A stretch of DNA of 64,000 nt from Mammaliicoccus vitulinus (GTDB lineage: Bacteria > Bacillota > Bacilli > Staphylococcales > Staphylococcaceae), in contig NZ_CP118974.1 in NCBI RefSeq assembly GCF_029024305.1, positions 2,201,069-2,265,068 of the forward strand, written 5' to 3'. The translations under genes were made by a program, and so were the position numbers. How positions within the stretch are numbered: the stretch's first letter is position 1; each line of letters starts with the position of its first letter. Shown here one piece after another: positions 16,515-25,079 of this stretch. A model generated the notes under the pieces. The model did not search any database, was not told the DNA's origin, and saw nothing but the letters and a program-made list of their open reading frames with translations.

Positions 16515-17876
16515 TTAAGACTTCACAACTTCTTGACCACGTTTGTTCCAAGTAAAGATGAAACTCAACATAGCTAGAATGCTCGTAATTGTTAATAACA
16601 AGAATCCAGAATCCCATCCTAATTTATCAACAGTTAAGCCCATAATAATATTGGCCATTACAGCACCGCCTAAATAACCGAATAACCCAGTTAATCCTGC
16701 TGCTGTACCTGCTGCTTTTTTAGGGACATAATCTAGCGCTTGTAAGCCAATCAGCATAACCGGTCCGTAAATTAAGAAACCTATAGCAATTAAAGCCATA
16801 TTATCCACTAACGGATTTCCTGGAGGATTTAACCAATAGACAACAACAGCGATTGTAACACCTAACATGAAGATAAATCCTGCTGGCCCTCTTCTACCTT
16901 TGAATACTTTATCGGAAATATAACCACATAATAATGTGCCCGGAATACCAGCCCATTCATATAAGAAGTATGCCCAACCTGAAGCATTTAAGTCGAAACC
17001 TTTTTCTTCACTTAAATAAGTTGGTGCCCAGTCTAGTACACCGTAACGAACGAAATAAACAAATATATTAGCAACGGCAATCATCCATACCCATTTATTA
17101 TTCAAAACATATTTAAAGAGTATTTCTTTCGTTGTTAATTCAACTTCTAACGTTTGTTGTTCTTTGTTCGGATAATCATTTCTATAATCTTCAATCGGAG
17201 GTAACCCCATCGATTGTGGTGTATCTCTAACAAGAATGTATGATACAAATGCAATGATTAATGCGATGATAGCTGGATAAATAAATACACCTTCAAACCC
17301 CTTTAAATATCCAAACGTAAGTGTACCTGTAATAGATATACCTAGCAATGCGATTGGCGCCATTAAACCGCCACCTACATTATGAGCAACGTTCCATATC
17401 GCCGTTTTACTTCCACGTTCACTCACACTATACCAATGTACAAGTACTCTTCCTGATGGTGGCCACCCCATCCCTTGAAACCAACCATTTAAGAAAAGCA
17501 TAATAAACATAATAAATACGCTTGATGTTAATACAGGAATGAAACCCATGAGCAAGTTAACGATAGCTGTTAGCACTAACCCTAACGTTAAAAATATTCT
17601 TGCATTACTCCGGTCACTAACAGTCCCCATTATAAATTTACTAAATCCGTACGCTATTGAGATAGCTGACAAAGCAAACCCCAATTCCGTTTTGCTAAAA
17701 CCCTCATCAATCAATGCAGGCATAGCAAGAGAAAAGTTTTTTCTTAATAAATAATAACCGGCATAACCAAGAAATATCCCTAAAAACACTTTAAGCCTTA
17801 ATTTCTTATAAGTATCGTCTACCTGTTCTTCTGGTAGTGGATCGATATGTTTAGCTGGTTTCAAAAAATTTGCCAT
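16515..17876 (-). CDS. glpT: Glycerol-3-phosphate transporter
   Basis: A 453-residue, 12-TM major facilitator of the organophosphate:phosphate antiporter family. Diagnostic segments are [40 protein letters not shown] and NVAHNVGGG. GlpT imports glycerol-3-phosphate in exchange for phosphate and also admits fosfomycin. The start at 17876 follows TAGGGGGA; a 43-residue N-terminal extension in the same frame runs through the promoter and is rejected. Confidence 0.9.
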   Translation of the reverse strand: MANFLKPAKHIDPLPEEQVDDTYKKLRLKVFLGIFLGYAGYYLLRKNFSLAMPALIDEGFSKTELGFALSAISIAYGFSKFIMGTVSDRSNARIFLTLGLVLTAIVNLLMGFIPVLTSSVFIMFIMLFLNGWFQGMGWPPSGRVLVHWYSVSERGSKTAIWNVAHNVGGGLMAPIALLGISITGTLTFGYLKGFEGVFIYPAIIALIIAFVSYILVRDTPQSMGLPPIEDYRNDYPNKEQQTLEVELTTKEILFKYVLNNKWVWMIAVANIFVYFVRYGVLDWAPTYLSEEKGFDLNASGWAYFLYEWAGIPGTLLCGYISDKVFKGRRGPAGFIFMLGVTIAVVVYWLNPPGNPLVDNMALIAIGFLIYGPVMLIGLQALDYVPKKAAGTAAGLTGLFGYLGGAVMANIIMGLTVDKLGWDSGFLLLTITSILAMLSFIFTWNKRGQEVVKS

Positions 17877-17899
17877 AGTGAATCCCCCTAATATTGAAT

Positions 17900-17935
17900 A
17901 TTTGTAAAGATTGTAAATGATTTGTAAATGATTGG
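17900..17935. repeat. Short direct repeats in the glpT leader
   Basis: TTTGTAAAGA, TTGTAAATGA and TTTGTAAATGA follow each other about 11 bp apart, just downstream of the presumed transcription start. One helical turn of spacing suggests a regulator binding site. The regulator is unknown. Confidence 0.4.
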
Positions 17936-17946
17936 ATGATAGTTTC

Positions 17947-17975
17947 ATCATAGATTTTGACAACGTTAAAGTCAA
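17947..17975 (-). promoter_or_regulatory. glpT promoter
   Basis: TTGACT (17970-17975), a 17-bp spacer and TATGAT (17947-17952) on the minus strand, about 70 bp before the glpT start. Confidence 0.75.
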
Positions 17976-18159
17976 TGTAATTTGAAACATTTTACAACAT
18001 GACATTATTTATTTTCACAACTTTTATTTACAACAAGTGTATTGAAATGTGTCATACTTTGAATATGACAAAAATAATTAATAACGAAGAAAATAAAAAT
18101 TCATTAAATAAAAATAGATGGAGAAATAGCTGGACTAACACAATAAAGGAGGACTAACT

Positions 18160-18705
18160 ATGAACTTAATCGTATGGCTCATTATTTTCTGTGAAATAGC
18201 CTTTTGGGTCGTTATATTACTCGGATTGGTCACAAGATACATTTTTAAAAAGAAAACGTTAGGCTTATTCTTCCTAGCACTTACACCCGTTATAGATTTA
18301 ATACTGCTTATCACAACATCTGTAGATCTCATAAATGGCGCAACAGCTGAAATCCCTCATGCGATTGCTGCAGTATATATAGCAGTATCTCTTGTTTTTG
18401 GAAAAAGCATGATAAAGTGGGCAGATGATAGATTTAGATATTATGTGATGAAAGAAGGACCAAAACCCAATAAACCTGTAGGATTGGCTTACGCTAAACA
18501 CTATGCTAAAAGCTGGTTGAAACATTTGCTCTCTTACTTTATAGGAACAGGGATTTTGCATTTAATCATTTATTTCATTCATGATAAAAATCGTACAGAA
18601 GCTATGGATGGTGTGATTCATCTTTGGACAATTGTCATCATCATCGACTTAATTATTTGTATTTCATATTTTGTATGGCCACCGAAAGAGAAAAAACATC
18701 ATTAA
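18160..18705 (+). CDS. YmcC-like membrane protein
   Basis: A 181-residue integral membrane protein with five predicted TM helices and a conserved central loop (IKWADDRFRYYVMKEGP, AKHYAKSWLKHLLSYFIGTG). From memory this pattern resembles Bacillus YmcC, whose function is unknown. It has a clear AAGGAGG ribosome binding site and is divergent from glpT. Confidence 0.6.
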   Translation: MNLIVWLIIFCEIAFWVVILLGLVTRYIFKKKTLGLFFLALTPVIDLILLITTSVDLINGATAEIPHAIAAVYIAVSLVFGKSMIKWADDRFRYYVMKEGPKPNKPVGLAYAKHYAKSWLKHLLSYFIGTGILHLIIYFIHDKNRTEAMDGVIHLWTIVIIIDLIICISYFVWPPKEKKHH

Positions 18706-18715
18706 CAAATAAAGC

Positions 18716-18820
18716 GTCAGGCTCGAACCATATTCCTAAAGCAAGCATGTACTTTACAAAATCAGAAATATAAAAATCACCCAATCCGACAATGTATCCA
18801 ACGGTTTGGGTGATTTATTT
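18716..18820. repeat. Decayed REP half with terminator hairpin
   Basis: A remnant of the REP element (GCGTCAGGCTCGAACCATA...AAGCATGTACTTTACAAAATC) leads into AAATCACCCAATCCG...CGGTTTGGGTGATTT, a terminator between convergent genes. The order is the mirror image of the cassette at 16296-16460. Confidence 0.75.
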
Positions 18821-18862
18821 TGAGCAAGGAAATGATGTCTTAAGCTCTTCTGTTATACTATT

Positions 18863-19888
18863 TTATTTATCATGTTCGTCTTCAATATTCCCGACAATAT
18901 TTTCAAGGATATCTTCCATAGTAATAATACCTACCAATTTATCTTGTTGATTATATACAATCGCAATATGAACACGTTTGATTTTCATTTTTTCTAATAC
19001 ACTTTGAATAGAATCCGATTCTGTGACATGTATAATATCATGAATTAATTCAGATATATGTTCTATATTGTCTTTTAATAAATCTTTGGCGTGGATATAA
19101 CCTACAATATTCGCTTCATTTTCTTTAAACACAGGATATCTTGTATAATATCCATTTTTCACGAAGTTAATCGCTTCTTGTTGGCTCGAATGAATATCAA
19201 TCATTGCAATGCTATCATTTGATATCATGCAATCCTTCACCGTCAATTCATCGTATATAAAAACTTTATTAATATGTTCCAACTCAGTTGATGAAATTTC
19301 TCCACCTTGATGACTCTCTTGAATCAACATTTTTAATTCTTCTTCAGAATGAAATAATTCCGACTCTTTAGCCGGTTTCATGCCTATTAAACTAAGTATT
19401 ATTCTTGCTGAACCATTTAAAATAAAAATAAAAGGATATAATAATTTATAAAACAGTATGATTGGTTTTGCAAAGAATAATGTGACTTGTTCAGCTTTTT
19501 GAATTGCTATTGTCTTAGGTGCCATTTCACCTACTACAACATGCAAGTACGTTGCAATAACAAATGCACTTACTAACGTTAATACATGAATCATCGTCTC
19601 TGATAAACCGAAGCTACTGTATAGTGGATGAAGCATAAATTCAAATGTATATTCTCCTACCATACCTATACCTAATGCGGTTATCGTAATACCTAACTGA
19701 CATGCTGCTAAATATTCATCAAGATAATCTACTACTTTTTTTGCTGATTGAGCATTTTTGTAATTTTGATTAGCTAAATAATTGATTCTTGATGATCTCA
19801 CCTTCACAATTGCAAATTCAGTTGCAACAAAGAATCCAGTTAAAGCAAGTAATACAATAAAAATAATTAAACTAATAGCGGTTCCCAA
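18863..19888 (-). CDS. CNNM/CorC-type transporter lacking the CorC_HlyC domain
   Basis: A 341-residue protein with an N-terminal DUF21 (CNNM) membrane domain, about residues 1-190, containing LAACQLGITITALGIGMVGE and VVVGEMAPKTIAIQKAE, and two CBS domains to about residue 335. Relatives implicated in Mg2+ efflux usually continue with a CorC_HlyC domain of some 80 residues, absent here: the frame ends after EDILENIVGNIEDEHDK. The TTG start at 19888 is supported by GGAGG 6 bp upstream. Shorter paralogues exist in staphylococci, so this may be a natural form rather than damage. Confidence 0.75.
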   Translation of the reverse strand: MGTAISLIIFIVLLALTGFFVATEFAIVKVRSSRINYLANQNYKNAQSAKKVVDYLDEYLAACQLGITITALGIGMVGEYTFEFMLHPLYSSFGLSETMIHVLTLVSAFVIATYLHVVVGEMAPKTIAIQKAEQVTLFFAKPIILFYKLLYPFIFILNGSARIILSLIGMKPAKESELFHSEEELKMLIQESHQGGEISSTELEHINKVFIYDELTVKDCMISNDSIAMIDIHSSQQEAINFVKNGYYTRYPVFKENEANIVGYIHAKDLLKDNIEHISELIHDIIHVTESDSIQSVLEKMKIKRVHIAIVYNQQDKLVGIITMEDILENIVGNIEDEHDK

Positions 19889-19978
19889 CTAATTCCTCCA
19901 TGTTATTACAAATTACAACCATTTTAGATTGTAATTTAATTTTACACTATTTCGATTATTTTTAATAATATTATACAT

Positions 19979-20007
19979 TTGAAATTAGGTAGATAAAGGA
20001 CTATACT
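19979..20007 (+). promoter_or_regulatory. Promoter of the FusB-like gene
   Basis: TTGAAA (19979-19984), a 17-bp spacer and TATACT (20002-20007), giving a leader of about 95 nt before the FusB-like start. Confidence 0.7.
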
Positions 20008-20033
20008 AGTTTCTGATAAGGAGGGATCTTAAG

Positions 20034-20093
20034 ATGCTACTTTATGTGTCATGTTCTCTACAATTATTCATACCCAACGATCAAATTAATTAA
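20034..20093 (+). CDS. Possible 19-residue leader peptide
   Basis: ATG 20034 follows an excellent Shine-Dalgarno (AAGGAGGG at 6 bp) and encodes MLLYVSCSLQLFIPNDQIN, stopping at 20093. The ribosome binding site of the FusB-like gene overlaps this stop codon. This is the arrangement of an attenuation leader. Inducible fusB expression in S. aureus has been attributed to translational attenuation. I could not define alternative RNA hairpins by eye. Confidence 0.5.
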   Translation: MLLYVSCSLQLFIPNDQIN

Positions 20094-20107
20094 AGAAGGG
20101 ATTTTTT

Positions 20108-20752
20108 ATGAATAATTATATACAACCATATCAATTCGTTAGTATTAAACAAAAGTCAGAACAATTATCTAATGTCTATAAGTCGGTTAACGACTTAAAA
20201 ACAATTGATACTTTTCAAGCAATCACGTATGACCATATATCACAACTTTTTAGCGAGAAACATTCTGAAATAGAAGAATTTACAAATATAATCATGAACA
20301 AAAGAATTTCTCGAGCGCAAGTCGAGAAAGTATTATTTGGACTTAAAAGCTATGTCATTCCTTTTGAAATGCCCTCAAGTAAACAATTGGAAAAACTTTT
20401 TAAAAAGACTAAAAAGTTAAAACAGCCAGATTGGGAAAGCATTGATTTAAAAGAGTCTTCTTATATAGGTTGGAATGATTCAGGAAAGCAAAAGAAATTT
20501 ATAATAATGTATGAAAATGGCATATTAACAGGTGTGTCGGGCGATTTATCACCTACTATTAAACCTGGCATTTGCAGCATATGTAAAAAAGAATCAAATG
20601 TTTCTATGTTCCTATCTACAACTAAATCTAAAGGTGATGGAACATATACTAAGAACGGCAACTATATTTGCCATGATAGTCAACGTTGTAACCAACAACT
20701 CGATCAACTAGACGGATTATATGATTTTATACACACTGTAAAAGCAAAATAA
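20108..20752 (+). CDS. FusB/FusC-family EF-G-binding protein
   Basis: A 214-residue protein collinear with FusB (213 residues): an N-terminal helical domain (NVYKSVND, IPFEMPSSKQLEKLFKK) and a C-terminal treble-clef zinc domain with C156-x2-C159 and C188, H189, C194. FusB proteins bind elongation factor G and release it from fusidic-acid-stalled ribosomes, giving resistance. Which fus allele this is, and whether it confers resistance, cannot be told by eye. It is a single gene behind a probable leader peptide. Confidence 0.8.
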   Translation: MNNYIQPYQFVSIKQKSEQLSNVYKSVNDLKTIDTFQAITYDHISQLFSEKHSEIEEFTNIIMNKRISRAQVEKVLFGLKSYVIPFEMPSSKQLEKLFKKTKKLKQPDWESIDLKESSYIGWNDSGKQKKFIIMYENGILTGVSGDLSPTIKPGICSICKKESNVSMFLSTTKSKGDGTYTKNGNYICHDSQRCNQQLDQLDGLYDFIHTVKAK

Positions 20753-20801
20753 TATTTTTAAGATTATGAGTCTGGAACATAAACACCCATTCTCAAAACA
20801 A

Positions 20802-20844
20802 AAGATCTCTTCATTAGGCTATGCCTAGTGAAGAGACCTTTTTA
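20802..20844. terminator. Bidirectional cassette terminator
   Basis: CTCTTCATTAGGC and GCCTAGTGAAGAG form a stem with a 3-nt loop, preceded by a GGAACATAA box. It is nearly identical to the hairpin at 3426-3470. Confidence 0.8.
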
Positions 20845-20868
20845 TATTAAAATATTATGATTTTGCTC

Positions 20869-20943
20869 GTGCATGCTTGCCTAGGGGTATGGCTCGAGCC
20901 TGTAGTCTCTCACTCATACTATTCCCCCGGGCGTCAGCACTTC
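20869..20943. repeat. REP-like palindromic element
   Basis: A full copy of the palindrome (CGTGCATGCTTGCCTAGGGG...CCCCCGGGCGTCAGCACT) between convergent genes, directly after the cassette terminator. Confidence 0.85.
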
Positions 20944-21002
20944 ACAAAATCGTGAGAGGTAATCAAAGTGAAATCAGGATTACAATATTCAGTGAGCATT
21001 AT

Positions 21003-21156
21003 GAATAAATTCTGGATAAAACGCATGAAGACTCAAAAGATATCGTGCGCTTTTGGTAAATTCTGGGTAAATCGCACGAAGACTCAGAAGATATTGTGCG
21101 TTTCTGGTAAATTCTGGGTAAATCGCATGAAGACTCAGAAGATATCATACGATTCC
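21003..21156. repeat. 51-bp tandem repeat array, 3 units
   Basis: Three diverged units with period 51 bp and a dyad of the form CGCAC-N18-GTGCG (one unit has CGCATG/CATACG). It is linked to the REP element upstream, as at 3497-3655. Confidence 0.8.
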
Positions 21157-21202
21157 AAAGCATTTGCGCTCTGTTATTTTTCATCTAAAATATAATACCC
21201 TA

Positions 21203-21805
21203 CTATATCCAACCTTTTTCAACAGCTATTTGCCAGGCATCAAATCGATTATCCGCTTCTAATTTATCAATAATAGTCGATGTATAATTTCTAATTGTGC
21301 CATCTGATAAAAATAATACTTTTGAAATTTCTTTACTTGATAAGCCTTTGCCAATTTCTTTTAACACAAGTTGTTCTTTTGGGTTTAGTGGATTTTTATA
21401 TTTAAACATAGAGGTCATTAATGATTCGCTATATTCTTTCTTGCCATTCATAACACTTTTTATTGTTACAACGAGCTCATCTACAGAGCGTTCTTTCAGT
21501 ACATATGCGTCTACATCATTTGCTACTGCACTTTCAAAATATCCCGGTCTTTTAAATGTCGTCACAATTATCACTTTTGTATTCAATTTTAAATCTTTAA
21601 CTGCTTTTAATACTTCGAGTCCAGTCATTTTAGGCATTTCAACGTCTAATATTGCAACATCTGGTTGTTTATCTTTTATGATTTGTAATGCATCTTCACC
21701 ATTCGGGACATCACCTAAGATTTCTAATTCATCATTCAGTTCCATTAATTGAACCATCGCTTTTCGTAACATTTCTTGATCTTCTGCTATCACGATTGAA
21801 ATCAT
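21203..21805 (-). CDS. NarL/LuxR-type response regulator (DesR/YvfU-like)
   Basis: A 200-residue regulator with a receiver domain (phosphorylated Asp54 in AILDVEMPKMTG; Lys in VLKERS) and a C-terminal LuxR helix-turn-helix (EIGKGLSSKEISKVLFLSDGTIRNYTSTIIDKL). It overlaps the kinase gene by 4 bp (ATGA), so the two are translationally coupled. It probably controls the ABC transporter genes of the same operon. Confidence 0.85.
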   Translation of the reverse strand: MISIVIAEDQEMLRKAMVQLMELNDELEILGDVPNGEDALQIIKDKQPDVAILDVEMPKMTGLEVLKAVKDLKLNTKVIIVTTFKRPGYFESAVANDVDAYVLKERSVDELVVTIKSVMNGKKEYSESLMTSMFKYKNPLNPKEQLVLKEIGKGLSSKEISKVLFLSDGTIRNYTSTIIDKLEADNRFDAWQIAVEKGWI

Positions 21806-22908
21806 AATGTATCATCCCCCCTCGGCAAAATAACCGTTATTTTTAAGCCTTCATTTAAATTATTCACATCTAATTTTCCTTTTACTGCATCGACACGATG
21901 TTTAATACTTTTAAGATCCTCTTCACAAATGTTTTTCATTCCGATACCATCATCTTGAACCACCATACTGATGCTTTTATTCTCTTCAATAATTTCGCCT
22001 GTCACTTTAGTAGCTTTTGCATGTTTGATCACATTATTAACCGCTTCTCTCAATATCATCGACAAAGCTGATTGCTTAGTTGGACTTAACGACTTAGCTC
22101 GATCAGCATTTCTAAATTCAAATAATAAATTCGCGTTTTCTAATAATGTATCCATCGTCTTAATTTCTTCTTCAAATGATTGTAATTTCAAATCGTCGAC
22201 AATCGCTCTTACTTTAACTAAAGCATCTTTAGATAATTCATTAACAGACGCCATTTCACTTTTCGCTTTATCTACATCTTTATCAATCAATTTCATTGCA
22301 AGTTCAGACTTAACACTTAAACTCGCAAACACATGTCCTAACGTATCATGTAAATCTTGACCGATACGATTTCTCTCTTGTTCAGCTATCAACGTATTAA
22401 TATGTGCATTTTGATTGCGTATTTTTTCTTGTAGCTTTCTGGATTCTAATACTTTAAAATTCCCGTACATAACTAATAAAATGACAATAGCCATTGGAAT
22501 CATGAGCATTAAATATTCTTTGTCATCTAATCCAATTATAAAAATAGTGAATACAAATGCACTTACATACATGAACACTTCTACTGAGTTCATCTTCAAT
22601 TGAAATACATAGGGTATGATATATGCTCCATAAAAGAAGAATAATAAATGTGAAGCATTAAAAAATCCTACAAAATAAAAGATGCCTAAAAAGTGAATGA
22701 CTAATAAGGTTCTTCTTAAAATAATTTTCTTAGATAAGTCATCATAAATCATAATTAAATAACTTACAGTAAATAGAACGGTGATGAGTATACCGCTCCA
22801 CAATGGTCCTTTATGTCCAAGCACTGATAAACTTAGCACAGGAAAAATTAAATATATCAAATTTGAAGTGCCTATCGGATTTGCTTTCACTTTTTCTAAT
22901 ATAGACAT
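21802..22908 (-). CDS. DesK/YvfT-like sensor histidine kinase
   Basis: A 368-residue kinase with about five TM helices (residues 15-150), a HisKA_3 dimerisation domain with phosphoacceptor His187 in GQDLHDTLGH, and a GHKL ATPase domain (NNVIKHAKAT, DDGIGM). There is no extracellular domain, so it probably senses the membrane or the partner transporter. Its start overlaps the permease stop as TAATG. Confidence 0.85.
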   Translation of the reverse strand: MSILEKVKANPIGTSNLIYLIFPVLSLSVLGHKGPLWSGILITVLFTVSYLIMIYDDLSKKIILRRTLLVIHFLGIFYFVGFFNASHLLFFFYGAYIIPYVFQLKMNSVEVFMYVSAFVFTIFIIGLDDKEYLMLMIPMAIVILLVMYGNFKVLESRKLQEKIRNQNAHINTLIAEQERNRIGQDLHDTLGHVFASLSVKSELAMKLIDKDVDKAKSEMASVNELSKDALVKVRAIVDDLKLQSFEEEIKTMDTLLENANLLFEFRNADRAKSLSPTKQSALSMILREAVNNVIKHAKATKVTGEIIEENKSISMVVQDDGIGMKNICEEDLKSIKHRVDAVKGKLDVNNLNEGLKITVILPRGDDTL

Positions 22909-23639
22909 TAAATCACTTCCGTTTTTTTACGTATAAGTAATGCGATACTTATAAATAGTATACAATAAACAGCTAAGATGAGTAACGATTCAAAGTTAAT
23001 ACCGCTGTTTGTTGTAAATGAAAGAGACAGTTCTTTTAAATTATAAGTCGGTGTTACATATGAAACTTCTTTTAACCAATCGGGAAACTGATCAGTCGGA
23101 AACCATAAACCACCTACTATAGCAAGTCCTAAATATAATATATTTGCCGCTGCACTTGCCTTCTGTAAGTCTTTCATTTGTGAAATGAGTATGCCTATTG
23201 ATAAAAACATACTAGCGCCTATCCATAATAAGATGCCAGAACCCATCCATTCACCAACTGACATTTCGACACCTCTATATAATCCTCCAACTAAAAATAA
23301 CGCTATGATCGCTATGCAAAACATGCACATTAATTTCATCACTTTTCCTGCATAATAATAGATTGGCGATAAAGGTGTTTTAAATAAATTTTTAGCCCAA
23401 CCTATTTTCTTATCTTCAATCATCTCTAGCGGAAATGTCATAATACAGAAACTACTTAAACTGAAAGTTGCCATGCTAAACATGTACTCTTTATAAAATT
23501 TTGTTTCATATTCTTTTGGCAAATCAAGCATTGCCGTAAAAATTAAATACAATACAAGAGGTAACATGATTGAAAGTATTAAATATGATTTTTTTCGAGA
23601 AATTAACAATAATTCTGATTTAAAATAAGCCCATAACAT
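22908..23639 (-). CDS. ABC-2 type permease
   Basis: A 243-residue protein with six TM helices of the ABC-2/YvfS kind, ending in a basic tail. It lies between the ATPase gene (6 bp gap) and the kinase gene. With them it matches the layout of the Bacillus yvfRSTU cluster. The exported substrate is unknown; lipids, peptides and drugs are exported by relatives. Confidence 0.75.
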   Translation of the reverse strand: MLWAYFKSELLLISRKKSYLILSIMLPLVLYLIFTAMLDLPKEYETKFYKEYMFSMATFSLSSFCIMTFPLEMIEDKKIGWAKNLFKTPLSPIYYYAGKVMKLMCMFCIAIIALFLVGGLYRGVEMSVGEWMGSGILLWIGASMFLSIGILISQMKDLQKASAAANILYLGLAIVGGLWFPTDQFPDWLKEVSYVTPTYNLKELSLSFTTNSGINFESLLILAVYCILFISIALLIRKKTEVI

Positions 23640-23645
23640 ATCTCA

Positions 23646-24506
23646 TCAAATCCTTTCTTCATTTTTTGAAAATATCGTATCCATTAATGACTCTTTTGAA
23701 ATTTCTATTTCATTAAAATCCATATTATGTTTCATAAAAGTCTTCATAACGGGATTAATATCTTGTGTAGTAATGATTAATACATCTTTCGTTTCTTCCA
23801 CCGAAACATTTTCAAGATATTCAATGATATGTTTACTCGATAAAGGAATTTGAATATGCGTCTTATGTTCACTGTGACGAATCGCTCTAGGTGTACTATC
23901 CATGACAAGTTCACCTTTGTTAAGTACAACGACACGATCAGCCATACGCTCAACTTCTTCAATATAATGAGAAGTATAAAAAATCGTCTTACCTTCTTGC
24001 TTCATTTGTTCAATCACTTTCCAAAAATGCTTTCTCATTTCAGTATCCATCGCGCTAGTAGGCTCATCTAAAATCAGAAATTCAGGCTTACCGATAATCG
24101 CTAACGCAAAATCTAAAATTCTACGTTCACCACCAGATAACTTAGACGCAAATTGTTCTAATTTATCATCACGGAATCTCGTAATTTCTTTGAAATCTTC
24201 AATCGAAATCGTATCTTTATAAAACGACTTATAAAGTTTAAATAACTCTTTAACTTTTATCACATCAGGAAACGCAGTCGTTTGGAACAAAATGCCCATC
24301 CGCTTCTTATCCAATTGATGGTCATCACTTACAATTTGTCCATCATTCGGATGTCTATCGCCAATAATCATATCAATCAATGTCGATTTACCTGCACCAT
24401 TAGGGCCAATCAAAGCCGTACATTCCCCTTCATTAATTTGAAAAGACACACCATTCACAACTTTTTTATCATGATAAATCTTCGTTACTTGTTGAACATC
24501 AATCAC
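23646..24506 (-). CDS. ABC transporter ATP-binding protein (YvfR-like)
   Basis: A 286-residue ATPase with Walker A (GPNGAGKST), signature (LSGGERR) and Walker B (FLILDEPTSAMD) motifs, and a C-terminal extension of about 80 residues typical of ABC-2 exporters. The second GTG (24506) is preferred because AAAGGACGG lies 8 bp upstream; the first GTG overlaps that site. It is the first gene of a four-gene operon: ATPase, permease, kinase, regulator. Confidence 0.85.
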   Translation of the reverse strand: MIDVQQVTKIYHDKKVVNGVSFQINEGECTALIGPNGAGKSTLIDMIIGDRHPNDGQIVSDDHQLDKKRMGILFQTTAFPDVIKVKELFKLYKSFYKDTISIEDFKEITRFRDDKLEQFASKLSGGERRILDFALAIIGKPEFLILDEPTSAMDTEMRKHFWKVIEQMKQEGKTIFYTSHYIEEVERMADRVVVLNKGELVMDSTPRAIRHSEHKTHIQIPLSSKHIIEYLENVSVEETKDVLIITTQDINPVMKTFMKHNMDFNEIEISKESLMDTIFSKNEERI

Positions 24507-24607
24507 AGCAATCACCGTCCTTTATTCATTTAACTTAAGTATAAATAACAGCACGATGCGTTATAAGTACAAACTGTCACGAATATGATATGACAAATGT
24601 CATGAAT

Positions 24608-24866
24608 GATAAATTCAACGGTTCTATTTATCATGTGGAGCTTGACTTGATAAATTCAACGGCTCTATTTATCATGTGGAGCCTGACTTGATAAATTCAA
24701 CGCCTCTATTTATCATGTGGACCCTGACTTGATAAATTCACGGGCTCTATTTATCATGTGGATCTTGACTTGATAAATTCAACGGCTCTATTTATCATGT
24801 GGGGCATGACTTGATAAATTCAACAGCTCTATTTATCATGTGGACCCTGACTTGATAAATTCAAAA
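24608..24866. repeat. 41-bp tandem array, TGATAAAT family, 6 units
   Basis: Six consecutive 41-bp units start at 24608, 24649, 24690 and so on. Each contains the perfect dyad TGATAAAT-N11-ATTTATCA. The N11 centre varies (CAACGG/CAACGC/CACGGG) while the arms are invariant. A second, shorter copy is at 62151-62222. Confidence 0.9.
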
Positions 24867-24947
24867 TAAAATTTAACATAGAATTAACCCCTAAATAAAA
24901 TTTCATCTATATTATAAAATAGTTTGTTAATATTTGGTGTTTGTTTA

Positions 24948-25018
24948 GCGCTGACTCCTGCGGGAACAGCATGATTCGAAGACTACAGGCTGAGAACATG
25001 CCCGCGGAAAGCATGCGC
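24948..25018. repeat. Diverged REP-like palindrome
   Basis: GCGCTGACTCCTGCGGGAA...CCGCGGAAAGCATGCGC keeps the outline and centre (GACTACAGGCT) of the REP element but has changed arms. Confidence 0.65.
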
Positions 25019-25020
25019 AT

Positions 25021-25060
25021 AAAAAATGCCGACAAAGTCTAAAAAAGACTTTGTCGACAC
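25021..25060 (-). terminator. Terminator of the iron-transport operon
   Basis: GTCGACAAAGTC and GACTTTGTCGGC pair on the minus strand and are followed by a T run, about 20 bp after the permease stop. Confidence 0.8.
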
Positions 25061-25079
25061 TCTGAGACACTTAAATTTA

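Noticed and set aside
20461-20661. Minus-strand frame inside the FusB-like gene
   Set aside because: It is a shadow of a well-supported gene, with no ribosome binding site.
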